Virus record (IMG/VR): IMGVR_UViG_3300034980_000576
Location: 1 to 64,000 of that record
Reading direction: 5' to 3' (one strand)
Length of the DNA stretch: 64,000 bases
Origin: a virus
In this document: positions 1-6,039 of the stretch, piece after piece
How positions within the stretch are numbered: position 1 is the stretch's first letter
Layout: each line of letters opens with the position of its first letter
The notes under the pieces: generated by a model
Told to the model about the DNA's origin: nothing
The model's database searches: none
The model's input: the letters and a program-made list of their open reading frames with translations, nothing else
Program-made: the position numbers and the translations under genes

Positions 1-1
1 T

Positions 2-700
2 GTTGGTTGTAATTTCAATTTGGAGCATCCGGATATTGGAGAATCGGCGCTGATGTATGATCCCGATGGATTTAACGCGCTTTGTGAAATACTTGATAAG
101 CTCGACGACAGGCGCGATGGTTTCAAATCAACTATTGATGAGTTTTTGAAACAAGAAGGTTATCTGGAAGGCGGAGAATACATCAAATTAGCATATGAGA
201 TAGAAGACAGCCCATTCGAATCCTATGAGTGGGATGTGCGATATGATGGAGAACACCCTCCGGAGTCATATGAGGCGACGGCTGCGATATCACATGACTT
301 TGATCCCGAAGCGTTAGGCTTAGATCCTAGGATTTTGTTTGACATCTTGGATTCTCGCGATTGGCGGCTAGCGATACGGACTGCATTGCTGGCATCTGCG
401 CAAGAAGCGTTAGGAACCGAATATCAACTTGATATAGAGAACTCTCAAGCAGTTGATTCCGGTGGGGATGTCCAGTATACCCTTACCTTTCAAATCACAG
501 CAGATGATCCTGACGAGCGCGTAAAGCTCTTCCGTGAGCTTACAACTGGTGAGGATAGCGATATGGATGATGAAGACAACATAAAAGCAGTCTTTAACAA
601 TGTAATGGCTCAGTTTTTGAACTCTCGGCAGCCATCACACATGCAACAAAATTTAGACGAGCGCTTAGTTCGGACTTGGAAGGGGTTTTTAGGAGTATGA
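2..700 (+). CDS. Hypothetical acidic protein, 5'-truncated by window edge
   Basis: The reading frame is open from base 2 with no stop upstream, so the gene probably begins outside the window; TTG at 20 and ATG at 53 are only possible internal starts. About 230 residues are visible, rich in Asp and Glu, with no signal peptide, membrane segment or motif that I recognise. The stop overlaps the ATG of the next gene (ATGA at 697-700), so the two are translationally coupled. The acidic, helix-prone composition is common among phage structural or assembly proteins, but no function can be assigned. Confidence 0.75.
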   Translation, partial: VGCNFNLEHPDIGESALMYDPDGFNALCEILDKLDDRRDGFKSTIDEFLKQEGYLEGGEYIKLAYEIEDSPFESYEWDVRYDGEHPPESYEATAAISHDFDPEALGLDPRILFDILDSRDWRLAIRTALLASAQEALGTEYQLDIENSQAVDSGGDVQYTLTFQITADDPDERVKLFRELTTGEDSDMDDEDNIKAVFNNVMAQFLNSRQPSHMQQNLDERLVRTWKGFLGV

Positions 701-945
701 ATCAATATTTAAACGATCCTGATTACTTGTTTAGTATTCTTACTGCTCTCGTAAAGAAAAATGGTGGAAAGATCATACTTTCGAAAGAAGAAATGGATGA
801 TGTTTCACAAGGTGATTTAATAGGCATGTATTATGAGCCTAAAACTGGGAATCTCATACTTAAAGAAGTGGAGCCTAAAGACATGCTTCAGGCAACAACA
901 ATTATTAGAGATAAAAAGGAAACCGACAAGGTTTATGATAACTAA
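697..945 (+). CDS. Hypothetical protein, 82 aa
   Basis: The start is ATG 697, not the TTG at 676: an AGGAG Shine-Dalgarno lies at 691-695 and the ATG overlaps the preceding stop. The protein is small, mixed alpha/beta in appearance, with a hydrophilic Lys/Glu-rich C-terminus (a run ending KKETDKVY). It ends in a TAATG overlap with the next gene. No family recognised. Confidence 0.7.
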   Translation: MNQYLNDPDYLFSILTALVKKNGGKIILSKEEMDDVSQGDLIGMYYEPKTGNLILKEVEPKDMLQATTIIRDKKETDKVYDN

Positions 946-1184
946 TGAAAAATATATTTACCAAACACCCTCAAGAGCAAAACGAAACCTATTTGCAACA
1001 CATGTTGGCAGCATGGAAAATTTGTGTTATACTTAAGATACTACTGTTTAAATGTTTTATCCATTCTATCTTTCCATTTCTATTTACCTCTGCGGTATCT
1101 AGTAAGATCGAATGTCTTCAAAGGATGACTGAAAGAAAGAAGTCCAATGATGATGATCTTTATGAAATATTTGGAGGAGATTAA
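945..1184 (+). CDS. DUF6356-like small membrane protein
   Basis: The 79-residue protein begins with an IFTKHP element, followed by ETYLQHMLAAWKI, one long hydrophobic stretch (about residues 27-50, with an HSIFPFLF core) and a short charged tail with RMTERK. This layout (IFTxHP, ETYxxHM, HxxxPFLF, RM) matches my memory of the DUF6356 family, small inner-membrane proteins of proteobacteria sometimes found near capsule genes; their biochemical role is unknown. The start overlaps the previous stop (TAATG). Family assignment is from pattern memory and was not searched. A phage copy suggests capture from a host and a role in the host envelope. Confidence 0.6.
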   Translation: MKNIFTKHPQEQNETYLQHMLAAWKICVILKILLFKCFIHSIFPFLFTSAVSSKIECLQRMTERKKSNDDDLYEIFGGD

Positions 1185-1185
1185 A

Positions 1186-1284
1186 ATGAGATATTTAGAT
1201 CAAGCCTTATCCGAGTTACACTTGAGCGATATAGGGGCTTACGAAGAGGTAATCGAATTGTGGATTACTTACGGAGGGTCCTAG
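1186..1284 (+). CDS. Tiny ORF, 32 aa, with strong ribosome binding site
   Basis: ATG 1186 follows a strong Shine-Dalgarno (GGAGGAG, 1172-1178) with normal spacing and sits just after the preceding stop. The ORF encodes an amphipathic helical peptide starting MRYLDQALSELHLSD and ending at TAG 1282-1284; its last codons contain the GGAGG that serves the next gene at 1286. The tight packing and good signal support expression, but so short an ORF may act mainly as a translational coupler. Confidence 0.5.
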   Translation: MRYLDQALSELHLSDIGAYEEVIELWITYGGS

Positions 1285-1285
1285 A

Positions 1286-1531
1286 ATGAAATATTTAGTA
1301 TTATTTATGCTCTCTGGCGTTGCATATGCCGATGACACAAAAGAAGAGCCAAAAGTTGTTTATAAACAAAAGACTGAGATTGACTTTGAAAGCGTAGATG
1401 TGGTTGGAGAGCTTGTTAAACCACAAGGTTCTCTGGTTCTTGATAGAAAGAGAGCAAAGTTTAATTCAATGGTATGGATCAGAGCCGACTTTGACGATGA
1501 AATGGATAAATCCGTGGAGGAGGTTAAGTGA
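1286..1531 (+). CDS. Secreted CglF-like protein, 81 aa
   Basis: ATG 1286 is preceded by GGAGG. Residues 1-15 (MKYLVLFMLSGVAYA) form a signal peptide with an AYA|D cleavage site. The mature part is a 66-residue soluble domain with the elements EIDFESVDVVGELVKPQG, DRKRAKFNSM and IRADF, ending SVEEVK. This pattern resembles, from memory, small periplasmic proteins of Myxococcota, including the adventurous gliding motility protein CglF. The match is suggestive only. It ends in a GTGA overlap with the next gene. If right, it marks the host group and suggests action in the host periplasm. Confidence 0.5.
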   Translation: MKYLVLFMLSGVAYADDTKEEPKVVYKQKTEIDFESVDVVGELVKPQGSLVLDRKRAKFNSMVWIRADFDDEMDKSVEEVK

Positions 1532-1560
1532 AACTCCTACTTGAAAATTGGCGAAGATAT
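1528..1560 (+). repeat. Duplicated leader-coding sequence, copy 1
   Basis: These 33 bases match 2397-2429 at 31 positions (differences: first base G/A and base 29 G/A). Both encode MKLLLENWR(R/K)Y at the N-terminus of unrelated proteins. The downstream sequences do not resemble each other, so the leader was copied as a unit. Confidence 0.8.
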
Positions 1561-2400
1561 CAAGGAGAACATGATTTTAATGTTCTCTGCGAGAATCATA
1601 CACGCGGACTAATAACGGACACAGAATTAGTAATGCTTTGGGAAAATCAGGTTAATAATGAACTTGACTTGTTACTCTCCGAAGGCGAAATTCTGGATGC
1701 TATTTCAATAGGTTATGAAAAAGGCAAACAACTAGTCGGCAACGCGGCGGCTAAATGGAACGCTGGAATTGAAGCGTGGGCGACATGGGAAGCAAATCTA
1801 TTAAACCAAGCATTTGAGCTTGCGATAAGAGTAAGCGAAACCTCTGCGTTAGAAAAAGCTGCCGCTGTGTTGAAGAAAGTATTGTCTACCATAGATAAAT
1901 TTTGTGAAGCGCATCCTACAATATGTAAGGTAGCAAAATTTATATTACTGATGGCGGTGATTTCTGCCGTTATAGCATTTTTTAGCTCTGAGGCTCAGGC
2001 AGCGGTGGAAGTTACTAAGTTTGACGGATCTCCAATACAATTGGGAGATGGTGGAATAACAGCGATGAAAGGTTTAATGGAGATAGCTAGCAGAGGAGAG
2101 GATCCAGAGCTGCAGCAGAGATATGTAGAAGCAATGCAGTGGTTAGAAACTGTCCACGCATCAGAAACAACAGTGGAGTTGGCAAAGGCTTCCGGTGACG
2201 GGGCCGAACTCTGTAAAATAACATTCAAAGCAATGAAGGACATGTTGCAGACAGGCGAAATACCGGGGCTTCAAAGTTTAATTAATATAGGCGAGAAAGT
2301 GGTAATAAAAACGAATACGGTAACCCAAGAAGTCTATGCCACAGGGAAAGCAACACAAGTCACGCATATTGAATGGCAGAGTCTAACAACATCAAAATGA
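1528..2400 (+). CDS. Putative internal virion protein with leader and membrane segment
   Basis: GTG 1528 overlaps the preceding stop and follows GGAGGAGG. The first 11 residues, MKLLLENWRRY, are nearly identical to the N-terminus of the next gene at protein and DNA level, like a shared targeting peptide. Candidate (L/I)xE cleavage sites of the T4 prohead-protease type follow (LCE|N near residue 22, LSE|G near 52). Residues 60-130 are helical. Residues 135-152 form a hydrophobic segment ending in SSEAQA|A, which looks like an internal signal peptide. The C-terminal half (160-290) has no known motif. Likely packaged in the head and delivered to the host envelope; this is inference from the leader and membrane segment. 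Confidence 0.6.
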   Translation: MKLLLENWRRYQGEHDFNVLCENHTRGLITDTELVMLWENQVNNELDLLLSEGEILDAISIGYEKGKQLVGNAAAKWNAGIEAWATWEANLLNQAFELAIRVSETSALEKAAAVLKKVLSTIDKFCEAHPTICKVAKFILLMAVISAVIAFFSSEAQAAVEVTKFDGSPIQLGDGGITAMKGLMEIASRGEDPELQQRYVEAMQWLETVHASETTVELAKASGDGAELCKITFKAMKDMLQTGEIPGLQSLINIGEKVVIKTNTVTQEVYATGKATQVTHIEWQSLTTSK

Positions 2401-2429
2401 AACTCCTACTTGAAAATTGGCGAAAATAT
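2397..2429 (+). repeat. Duplicated leader-coding sequence, copy 2
   Basis: Second copy of the 33-base leader-coding unit (31 of 33 bases identical to 1528-1560), here fused in frame to a HAD-type phosphatase domain. Confidence 0.8.
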
Positions 2430-3095
2430 ATAAACGAAGAGCACGAACCCATCACAACCCTTCGTATCTTCGACTTCGATGAAACAATAGCCCATACGAG
2501 GTCAGAAACGCGCGTTAAAGCCCCCGACGGCACAGAAGCGACCCTACGTGACCAACAGGAGTTTGAAGAGTATATGAAGGCTGCAGCGGCTAAGGAAGGC
2601 ATAGAGACTTTCGATCCCGTACGAGATTTACAGGACATCGGCTACGATATCGATTTGAGCGACTTCTCGATTGTTAAAGATCCGGCTGAAATAATAATTG
2701 TAACAGATATGTTGAAAGCTTTTCCAGAGAACTCAAAAACATATATTTTGACAGCAAGGAGAGGGACATCGATCGGGCCAATTCTTGATTATCTCGATGA
2801 GATTGGCGTTGATTCCTCGCAAGTTAGAGTTATGGCGACACAAGGAGAATCCAAAGGCGATGTAATGGTTGCAATGATGAAAAACAAGATTATGGACAAT
2901 GGGAAATCCAATATTAATCTCATCGAATACTACGAAGATTCTGAAAAGAATATTAAAGATGTACAACTGAAAGTATGTAACAATAAAGAACTAGAACAGA
3001 TTAAACCAGAAGATTTCGAATTAGTTATCCACAAAGTTGTTGGATTTGACGTCGGCAACGATCGCGAGTATAAAATAGAGACGCTCGGTTGCTGA
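2397..3095 (+). CDS. HAD-superfamily phosphatase with N-terminal leader peptide
   Basis: The start is ATG 2397 (ATGA overlap with the preceding stop), not the in-frame ATG 24 bases upstream. Residues 1-14 (MKLLLENWRKYINE) form the shared leader, ending in INE|E, an IxE site of the kind cut by T4-like prohead proteases. The HAD fold follows: motif I FDFDET (25-30, nucleophile D26), motif II Thr in LTAR (about 119), a GESKGD Lys segment as motif III, and the acidic motif IV YYEDSEKN (about 178-185). HAD enzymes transfer phosphate through an aspartyl intermediate; phage relatives act on nucleotides or RNA 3'-phosphates. The substrate cannot be told here. The leader suggests it may be packaged in the capsid. 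Confidence 0.75.
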   Translation: MKLLLENWRKYINEEHEPITTLRIFDFDETIAHTRSETRVKAPDGTEATLRDQQEFEEYMKAAAAKEGIETFDPVRDLQDIGYDIDLSDFSIVKDPAEIIIVTDMLKAFPENSKTYILTARRGTSIGPILDYLDEIGVDSSQVRVMATQGESKGDVMVAMMKNKIMDNGKSNINLIEYYEDSEKNIKDVQLKVCNNKELEQIKPEDFELVIHKVVGFDVGNDREYKIETLGC

Positions 3096-3128
3096 TTTAA
3101 AACTATTTAAATTGATGGAGATTTTATC

Positions 3129-3452
3129 GTGAATGAATCAAACGGGTGGGAAACCTACTCAAAATTAGTGTTGCAACAACTAGAAACCATGTCGACAGGC
3201 ATCGAAGGTTTACGCAGTGAGCTTCAAGATGTAAAAGGACAACTAACTGAACTTAAAGTAAAAGAAGACAGAGTTCAAGATTTGAAAGCATGGAAAGAAA
3301 AGATGGACGATGTTGCTTCGCCCCCTCAATTAAAAACAGCGCTTATAGAGATCGAAGAACTTAAAATCTTTAAAACGAAGGCAGTTACAATGTTTATGGT
3401 AGTACAAGCAGCTATGGGTGTTGCTGTAGCTTTTGCTTTAGAGATATTTTAA
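3129..3452 (+). CDS. Coiled-coil protein with C-terminal membrane anchor
   Basis: GTG 3129 is the only in-frame start near the GATGGAG Shine-Dalgarno (3113-3119). The 107 residues are a long coiled coil (about 10-60, heptads through RSELQDVKGQLTELKVKE), a second helix, and a C-terminal hydrophobic segment (about 88-107). This build, a cytoplasmic coiled coil with a tail anchor, recurs in T4-like marine phages near lysis or membrane genes; the function is not established. It stands alone between two putative control regions. Confidence 0.6.
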   Translation: MNESNGWETYSKLVLQQLETMSTGIEGLRSELQDVKGQLTELKVKEDRVQDLKAWKEKMDDVASPPQLKTALIEIEELKIFKTKAVTMFMVVQAAMGVAVAFALEIF

Positions 3453-3460
3453 AAATATTG

Positions 3461-3490
3461 TTGACAAATAATATAAATTTGTTATATAAT
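3461..3490 (+). promoter_or_regulatory. Sigma70-type promoter (TTGACA-18-TATAAT)
   Basis: Consensus -35 TTGACA (3461-3466) and consensus -10 TATAAT (3485-3490) separated by 18 bp. The -10 box overlaps ATG 3489, so that ATG cannot be on the transcript; the predicted start of transcription (about 3496-3498) coincides with ATG 3495, giving a leaderless mRNA. Confidence 0.75.
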
Positions 3491-3494
3491 GAGT

Positions 3495-3749
3495 ATGTAC
3501 AAGTTTAAAAAAGGAGATTTAGTGGGGATAAAACACCCCCTAAGTGCCAGCTGTCCCCTAAAAACAGGAGTTGTTGTCACGGAGACAGAATATAACGTTG
3601 TAATTCAATGGGTGTCATATGATAAAACTTTTTTTATGGAAAAACAAGGTGATATTTTTGAAGAACTCAATAAATCTTATCTTTTATCAAGACAGTCCTA
3701 TCATCGCTTAAACGAGAAAGCTTCGTTGTTCTTATTAAACTCTAGTTAA
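3495..3749 (+). CDS. Small SH3/KOW-like protein, probably leaderless
   Basis: I place the start at ATG 3495 because ATG 3489 lies inside the -10 hexamer. The N-terminus MYKFKKGDLVGIKHP with the later TGVVVTETEYNVVIQW strand pattern is typical of small SH3-like beta-barrels of the KOW type that bind RNA or protein. About 84 residues. The predicted transcript has no 5' leader and no Shine-Dalgarno, so translation would start on the terminal AUG. Function unknown; the lone strong promoter suggests early expression. Confidence 0.6.
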   Translation: MYKFKKGDLVGIKHPLSASCPLKTGVVVTETEYNVVIQWVSYDKTFFMEKQGDIFEELNKSYLLSRQSYHRLNEKASLFLLNSS

Positions 3750-3752
3750 AAC

Positions 3753-4067
3753 ATGGGCTACAATAGCGATGAGGCTTCGAAGAGAATAAAACTAGCTGTC
3801 AAACAGCTCAATGGTTCTGCCATCGATGAAACCGACGAAGACGGCAACGCCGTGGAATTATTACCAGAGATAGGTATAGGTTCCGGAGAAGGCTATCTCC
3901 ATTGTTATTGCCCCGGAAAGAAAAGGTTCATTAAAATTTCGAAAGGACAGAAGGCATACATAATTGATAATATGGATAATGATAAAGAAAAATGTTTAAT
4001 ATATACTTGGGATGGACATCTGGTAGAGATCTCCATGGATGAGATTTTTCCAATAGGATTTGATTGA
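3753..4067 (+). CDS. Hypothetical protein, 104 aa
   Basis: It starts 3 bases after the preceding stop. A helical N-terminus (about 1-20) is followed by a beta-rich region with two nearby Cys/His residues (LHCYCPGKK) and alternating strands. It ends in a TGATG overlap with the next small gene. No clear Shine-Dalgarno, so it probably depends on translation of the upstream gene. Family not recognised. Confidence 0.6.
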   Translation: MGYNSDEASKRIKLAVKQLNGSAIDETDEDGNAVELLPEIGIGSGEGYLHCYCPGKKRFIKISKGQKAYIIDNMDNDKEKCLIYTWDGHLVEISMDEIFPIGFD

Positions 4068-4219
4068 TGCTATTTAAGTTTGGAAAATTGTGGAAATCAA
4101 TAATATTGCTTTTAGCGACATGGGGATTCTATCTAATTTTTGATTTTGAATTTACTGTGATCACTTTGCTTTCCCTCCTCCTAGTATCAAATTTAGACGA
4201 TAGGGATTTTTTGCTTTAA
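4067..4219 (+). CDS. Small membrane protein, 50 aa
   Basis: ATG 4067 overlaps the preceding stop (TGATG). The peptide has a basic start (MLFKFGKLWK), a hydrophobic stretch (about 11-25) and a second one (about 29-41), and an acidic tail (NLDDRDFLL). The topology suggests a hairpin of two short membrane helices. It fills the gap between two genes exactly and keeps the operon's overlap style, which supports it as a gene. Function unknown. Confidence 0.55.
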   Translation: MLFKFGKLWKSIILLLATWGFYLIFDFEFTVITLLSLLLVSNLDDRDFLL

Positions 4220-4230
4220 AACCACTACTT

Positions 4231-4446
4231 ATGGTGGTGGGAACAAGAAAAAGACGATATTACAAACCGTCTTCAACGGGTGTTGCGGCGCCGGTTAGCG
4301 GTTATATTGTGAAATGGCTCGGTACCGAGTCCAGTTCGCAAGTTAATAATGATGGCCCATACAACGACATAGAAGAAGCAGCACAAATCTTACAAGCTTA
4401 TTTGAAATCTGGGATATGTAGCTGGATGGTGAGCTATGATGACTGA
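4231..4446 (+). CDS. Hypothetical protein, 71 aa
   Basis: ATG 4231 begins a small basic protein (MVVGTRKRRYYK) with a central SGYIVKWLG strand pair and a helix containing EEAAQILQAYLKSG. The C-terminus reads into the next gene, with an 8- to 11-base overlap. No convincing Shine-Dalgarno. Not recognised. Confidence 0.55.
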   Translation: MVVGTRKRRYYKPSSTGVAAPVSGYIVKWLGTESSSQVNNDGPYNDIEEAAQILQAYLKSGICSWMVSYDD

Positions 4447-4693
4447 TGGGGGTGTTTTCGGCGCGATACAGTCGGAAAACCTTAACATTGGTGATATGGT
4501 AGAGTGGACTCGATGGGATGAAGACGCCAAGAGGTGGACGAGCAACTACGGCATTTTAATTAAAATAGAAAATAAGTTAAAATCTAATAGAATAGTTTCA
4601 GTATCAACTGTAAAGCCTATAAACGAGCCGCATCAGGTGGTAGAATTGTTTACTATAAGTCTACAGCCGATGGCTAGCACAATACGTGCTTGA
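4436..4693 (+). CDS. Small beta-rich hypothetical protein, 84-85 aa
   Basis: Starts at ATG 4436 or ATG 4439, overlapping the preceding gene. The sequence NIGDMVEWTRWDED, then YGILIKI, then a final VELFTISLQP, has the strand spacing of an SH3-like barrel. The type recurs in marine myoviruses from memory, with no known function. A 50-base gap with a repeated AAACTATTTA element follows. Confidence 0.55.
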   Translation: MMTDGGVFGAIQSENLNIGDMVEWTRWDEDAKRWTSNYGILIKIENKLKSNRIVSVSTVKPINEPHQVVELFTISLQPMASTIRA

Positions 4694-4744
4694 TATAGTT
4701 AGTTTTATATCGTTTTGAAACTATTTAGTGTTGTGGAGTGAGAT

Positions 4745-5692
4745 ATGATTAATTATCCTGATATGTTACAGCCTCTAATTGATAAGTTTTTGCCCTTTGC
4801 TCAGAAAAGAATGGGATTCTCTAAACCGCCGCGTTTATTTGTTCGCAGTGACAGCAAAAATGCATGCGATCCATTAGGTAAGACGGCTCATTACGACTCA
4901 GATAATCATTCGATAACTCTGTATGTCACAAAGCGTCATCCTAAAGATGTCCTGCGTTCTTTATCACATGAGTTGGTACACCACACACAGAATTGTCGCG
5001 GAGATTTAAATAACATATCTACCTCTCCGGGATACGCCCAAAGCGATGATCATATGAGAGAAATGGAGCGTGAAGCATACGAACTTGGAAATATGTGCTT
5101 TCGCGATTGGGAAGATGGTATAAAAAATACTATTTATTACGAACATCTACAAAAAGGAGAAATTAAGATGTCTACTAAAGATTGGAAAAACAAAGAATTA
5201 AGAACTATTTTATCTGAAGCGTGGGGCTTCAAGTTCAACACCCTGCAAGAATTTGACGAGTTCAACGGTACCGGAGAGATCCAAGAAGTCTCTATCGAAG
5301 ATCCCGATGCGCCCACAGAAGAAACCGCCGGCGAAGCCAGCGATAAGAGAGAAAAGGCAAATTTAGAGGAAGCTGGAGAGATCGACAGGGGCGCCCTTAA
5401 AGAAGATAGCGAAGCAGAGGAGACGCACCATTATGGAGAAGATGAGAGTGCCGACAAGAGAAAGGAAGACGATCTAGAGCATGACGAAGATTCTACAAAG
5501 CATCATCTAGATGGTATCGAGCACCACCTTGACGCTCTCCGAAAGGATATGCGCTATGATCAGGATCACGAATGGAGCAAGAACGAGTCAGTAGAGGCAA
5601 CCGACGGCGAGGAACTTGAAGAAGACGCCAAACCTGTCGATCCCTTAAGAGAAGCAATAAAGGCGCTTTTAACCAAGCACTTAAAGGGCTAA
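4745..5692 (+). CDS. HExxH metallopeptidase fused to acidic scaffold-like tail
   Basis: Residues 1-135 form a zincin domain: SHELVHH holds the zinc motif H75-E76-L-V-H79, and MEREAYELG near 107-114 offers the third ligand and glutamate. Residues 142-315 are unlike a peptidase: highly charged, helical and acidic, with an EELEEDAKPVDPLREAIK end typical of head scaffold or core proteins. A strong internal Shine-Dalgarno (AAGGAG, 5154-5159) precedes in-frame ATG 5168, so the tail is probably also made alone. In T4 a prohead protease gene lies beside a scaffold gene and carries related internal products; this arrangement is similar in logic but the peptidase is a zincin rather than the T4 gp21 serine protease. 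Confidence 0.65.
   Translation: MINYPDMLQPLIDKFLPFAQKRMGFSKPPRLFVRSDSKNACDPLGKTAHYDSDNHSITLYVTKRHPKDVLRSLSHELVHHTQNCRGDLNNISTSPGYAQSDDHMREMEREAYELGNMCFRDWEDGIKNTIYYEHLQKGEIKMSTKDWKNKELRTILSEAWGFKFNTLQEFDEFNGTGEIQEVSIEDPDAPTEETAGEASDKREKANLEEAGEIDRGALKEDSEAEETHHYGEDESADKRKEDDLEHDEDSTKHHLDGIEHHLDALRKDMRYDQDHEWSKNESVEATDGEELEEDAKPVDPLREAIKALLTKHLKG
5168..5692 (+). CDS. Nested product: acidic scaffold-like protein, 174 aa
   Basis: In-frame internal start ATG 5168 within the metallopeptidase gene, with AAGGAG at 5154-5159 and 8-base spacing, better than the signal of the full-length gene. The product begins MSTKDWKNKELRTILSE|AWGF, where LSE|A matches the T4 prohead-protease cut rule (L/I)xE|(A/G/S). 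The rest is acidic, His- and Glu-rich and helical. I infer a head core or scaffold component; expression alone or as a fusion cannot be settled from sequence. Confidence 0.5.
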   Translation: MSTKDWKNKELRTILSEAWGFKFNTLQEFDEFNGTGEIQEVSIEDPDAPTEETAGEASDKREKANLEEAGEIDRGALKEDSEAEETHHYGEDESADKRKEDDLEHDEDSTKHHLDGIEHHLDALRKDMRYDQDHEWSKNESVEATDGEELEEDAKPVDPLREAIKALLTKHLKG

Positions 5693-5787
5693 ACTCATGA
5701 CTGGTAAGTACAAAAATTGAACTTAAGAAGTCACGAAATCGTTTTATACAAAAACTATTATTATCACACAACACCAAGGAACACACA

Positions 5788-6039
5788 ATGTCATTAGATT
5801 CACAATGGCGAGATTTTCTTACCGAGAGTCTTGATGAAAAAAACATCTTTACCTATATTCAGGGACTCCAAGAAATAATTTCCAATCTTAAACCCAAGAC
5901 AATCACGGAAAGAAGAAGGCTTCAGCTTGCAAAAAACCATTTGCGAGAAGTGAAGCGCTTTGCCAGACGAATGGATAACGACATGAATGTGCTTCAGGAA
6001 AAACTTAATATTTTAGAAGAATCGCAAGGGAACGAATAA
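5788..6039 (+). CDS. Small helical protein with leader-like N-terminus
   Basis: ATG 5788 follows a 95-base intergenic space. The N-terminus MSLDSQWRDFLTE|S resembles the leader of the genes at 1528 and 2397 (a W-R core) and ends in LTE|S, a T4-type prohead-protease site. The rest is two long basic helices (ERRRLQLAKNHLREVKRFARR) and a coiled-coil end. It overlaps the next ATG by 1 base. Likely a head-associated or core protein; inference only. Confidence 0.55.
   Translation: MSLDSQWRDFLTESLDEKNIFTYIQGLQEIISNLKPKTITERRRLQLAKNHLREVKRFARRMDNDMNVLQEKLNILEESQGNE

Noticed and set aside
5692-5788. Promoter TTGAAC (5717) with TATACA (5745)
   Set aside because: The spacer of 22 bp is too long for sigma70; only a shared AAACTATT element was noted here.
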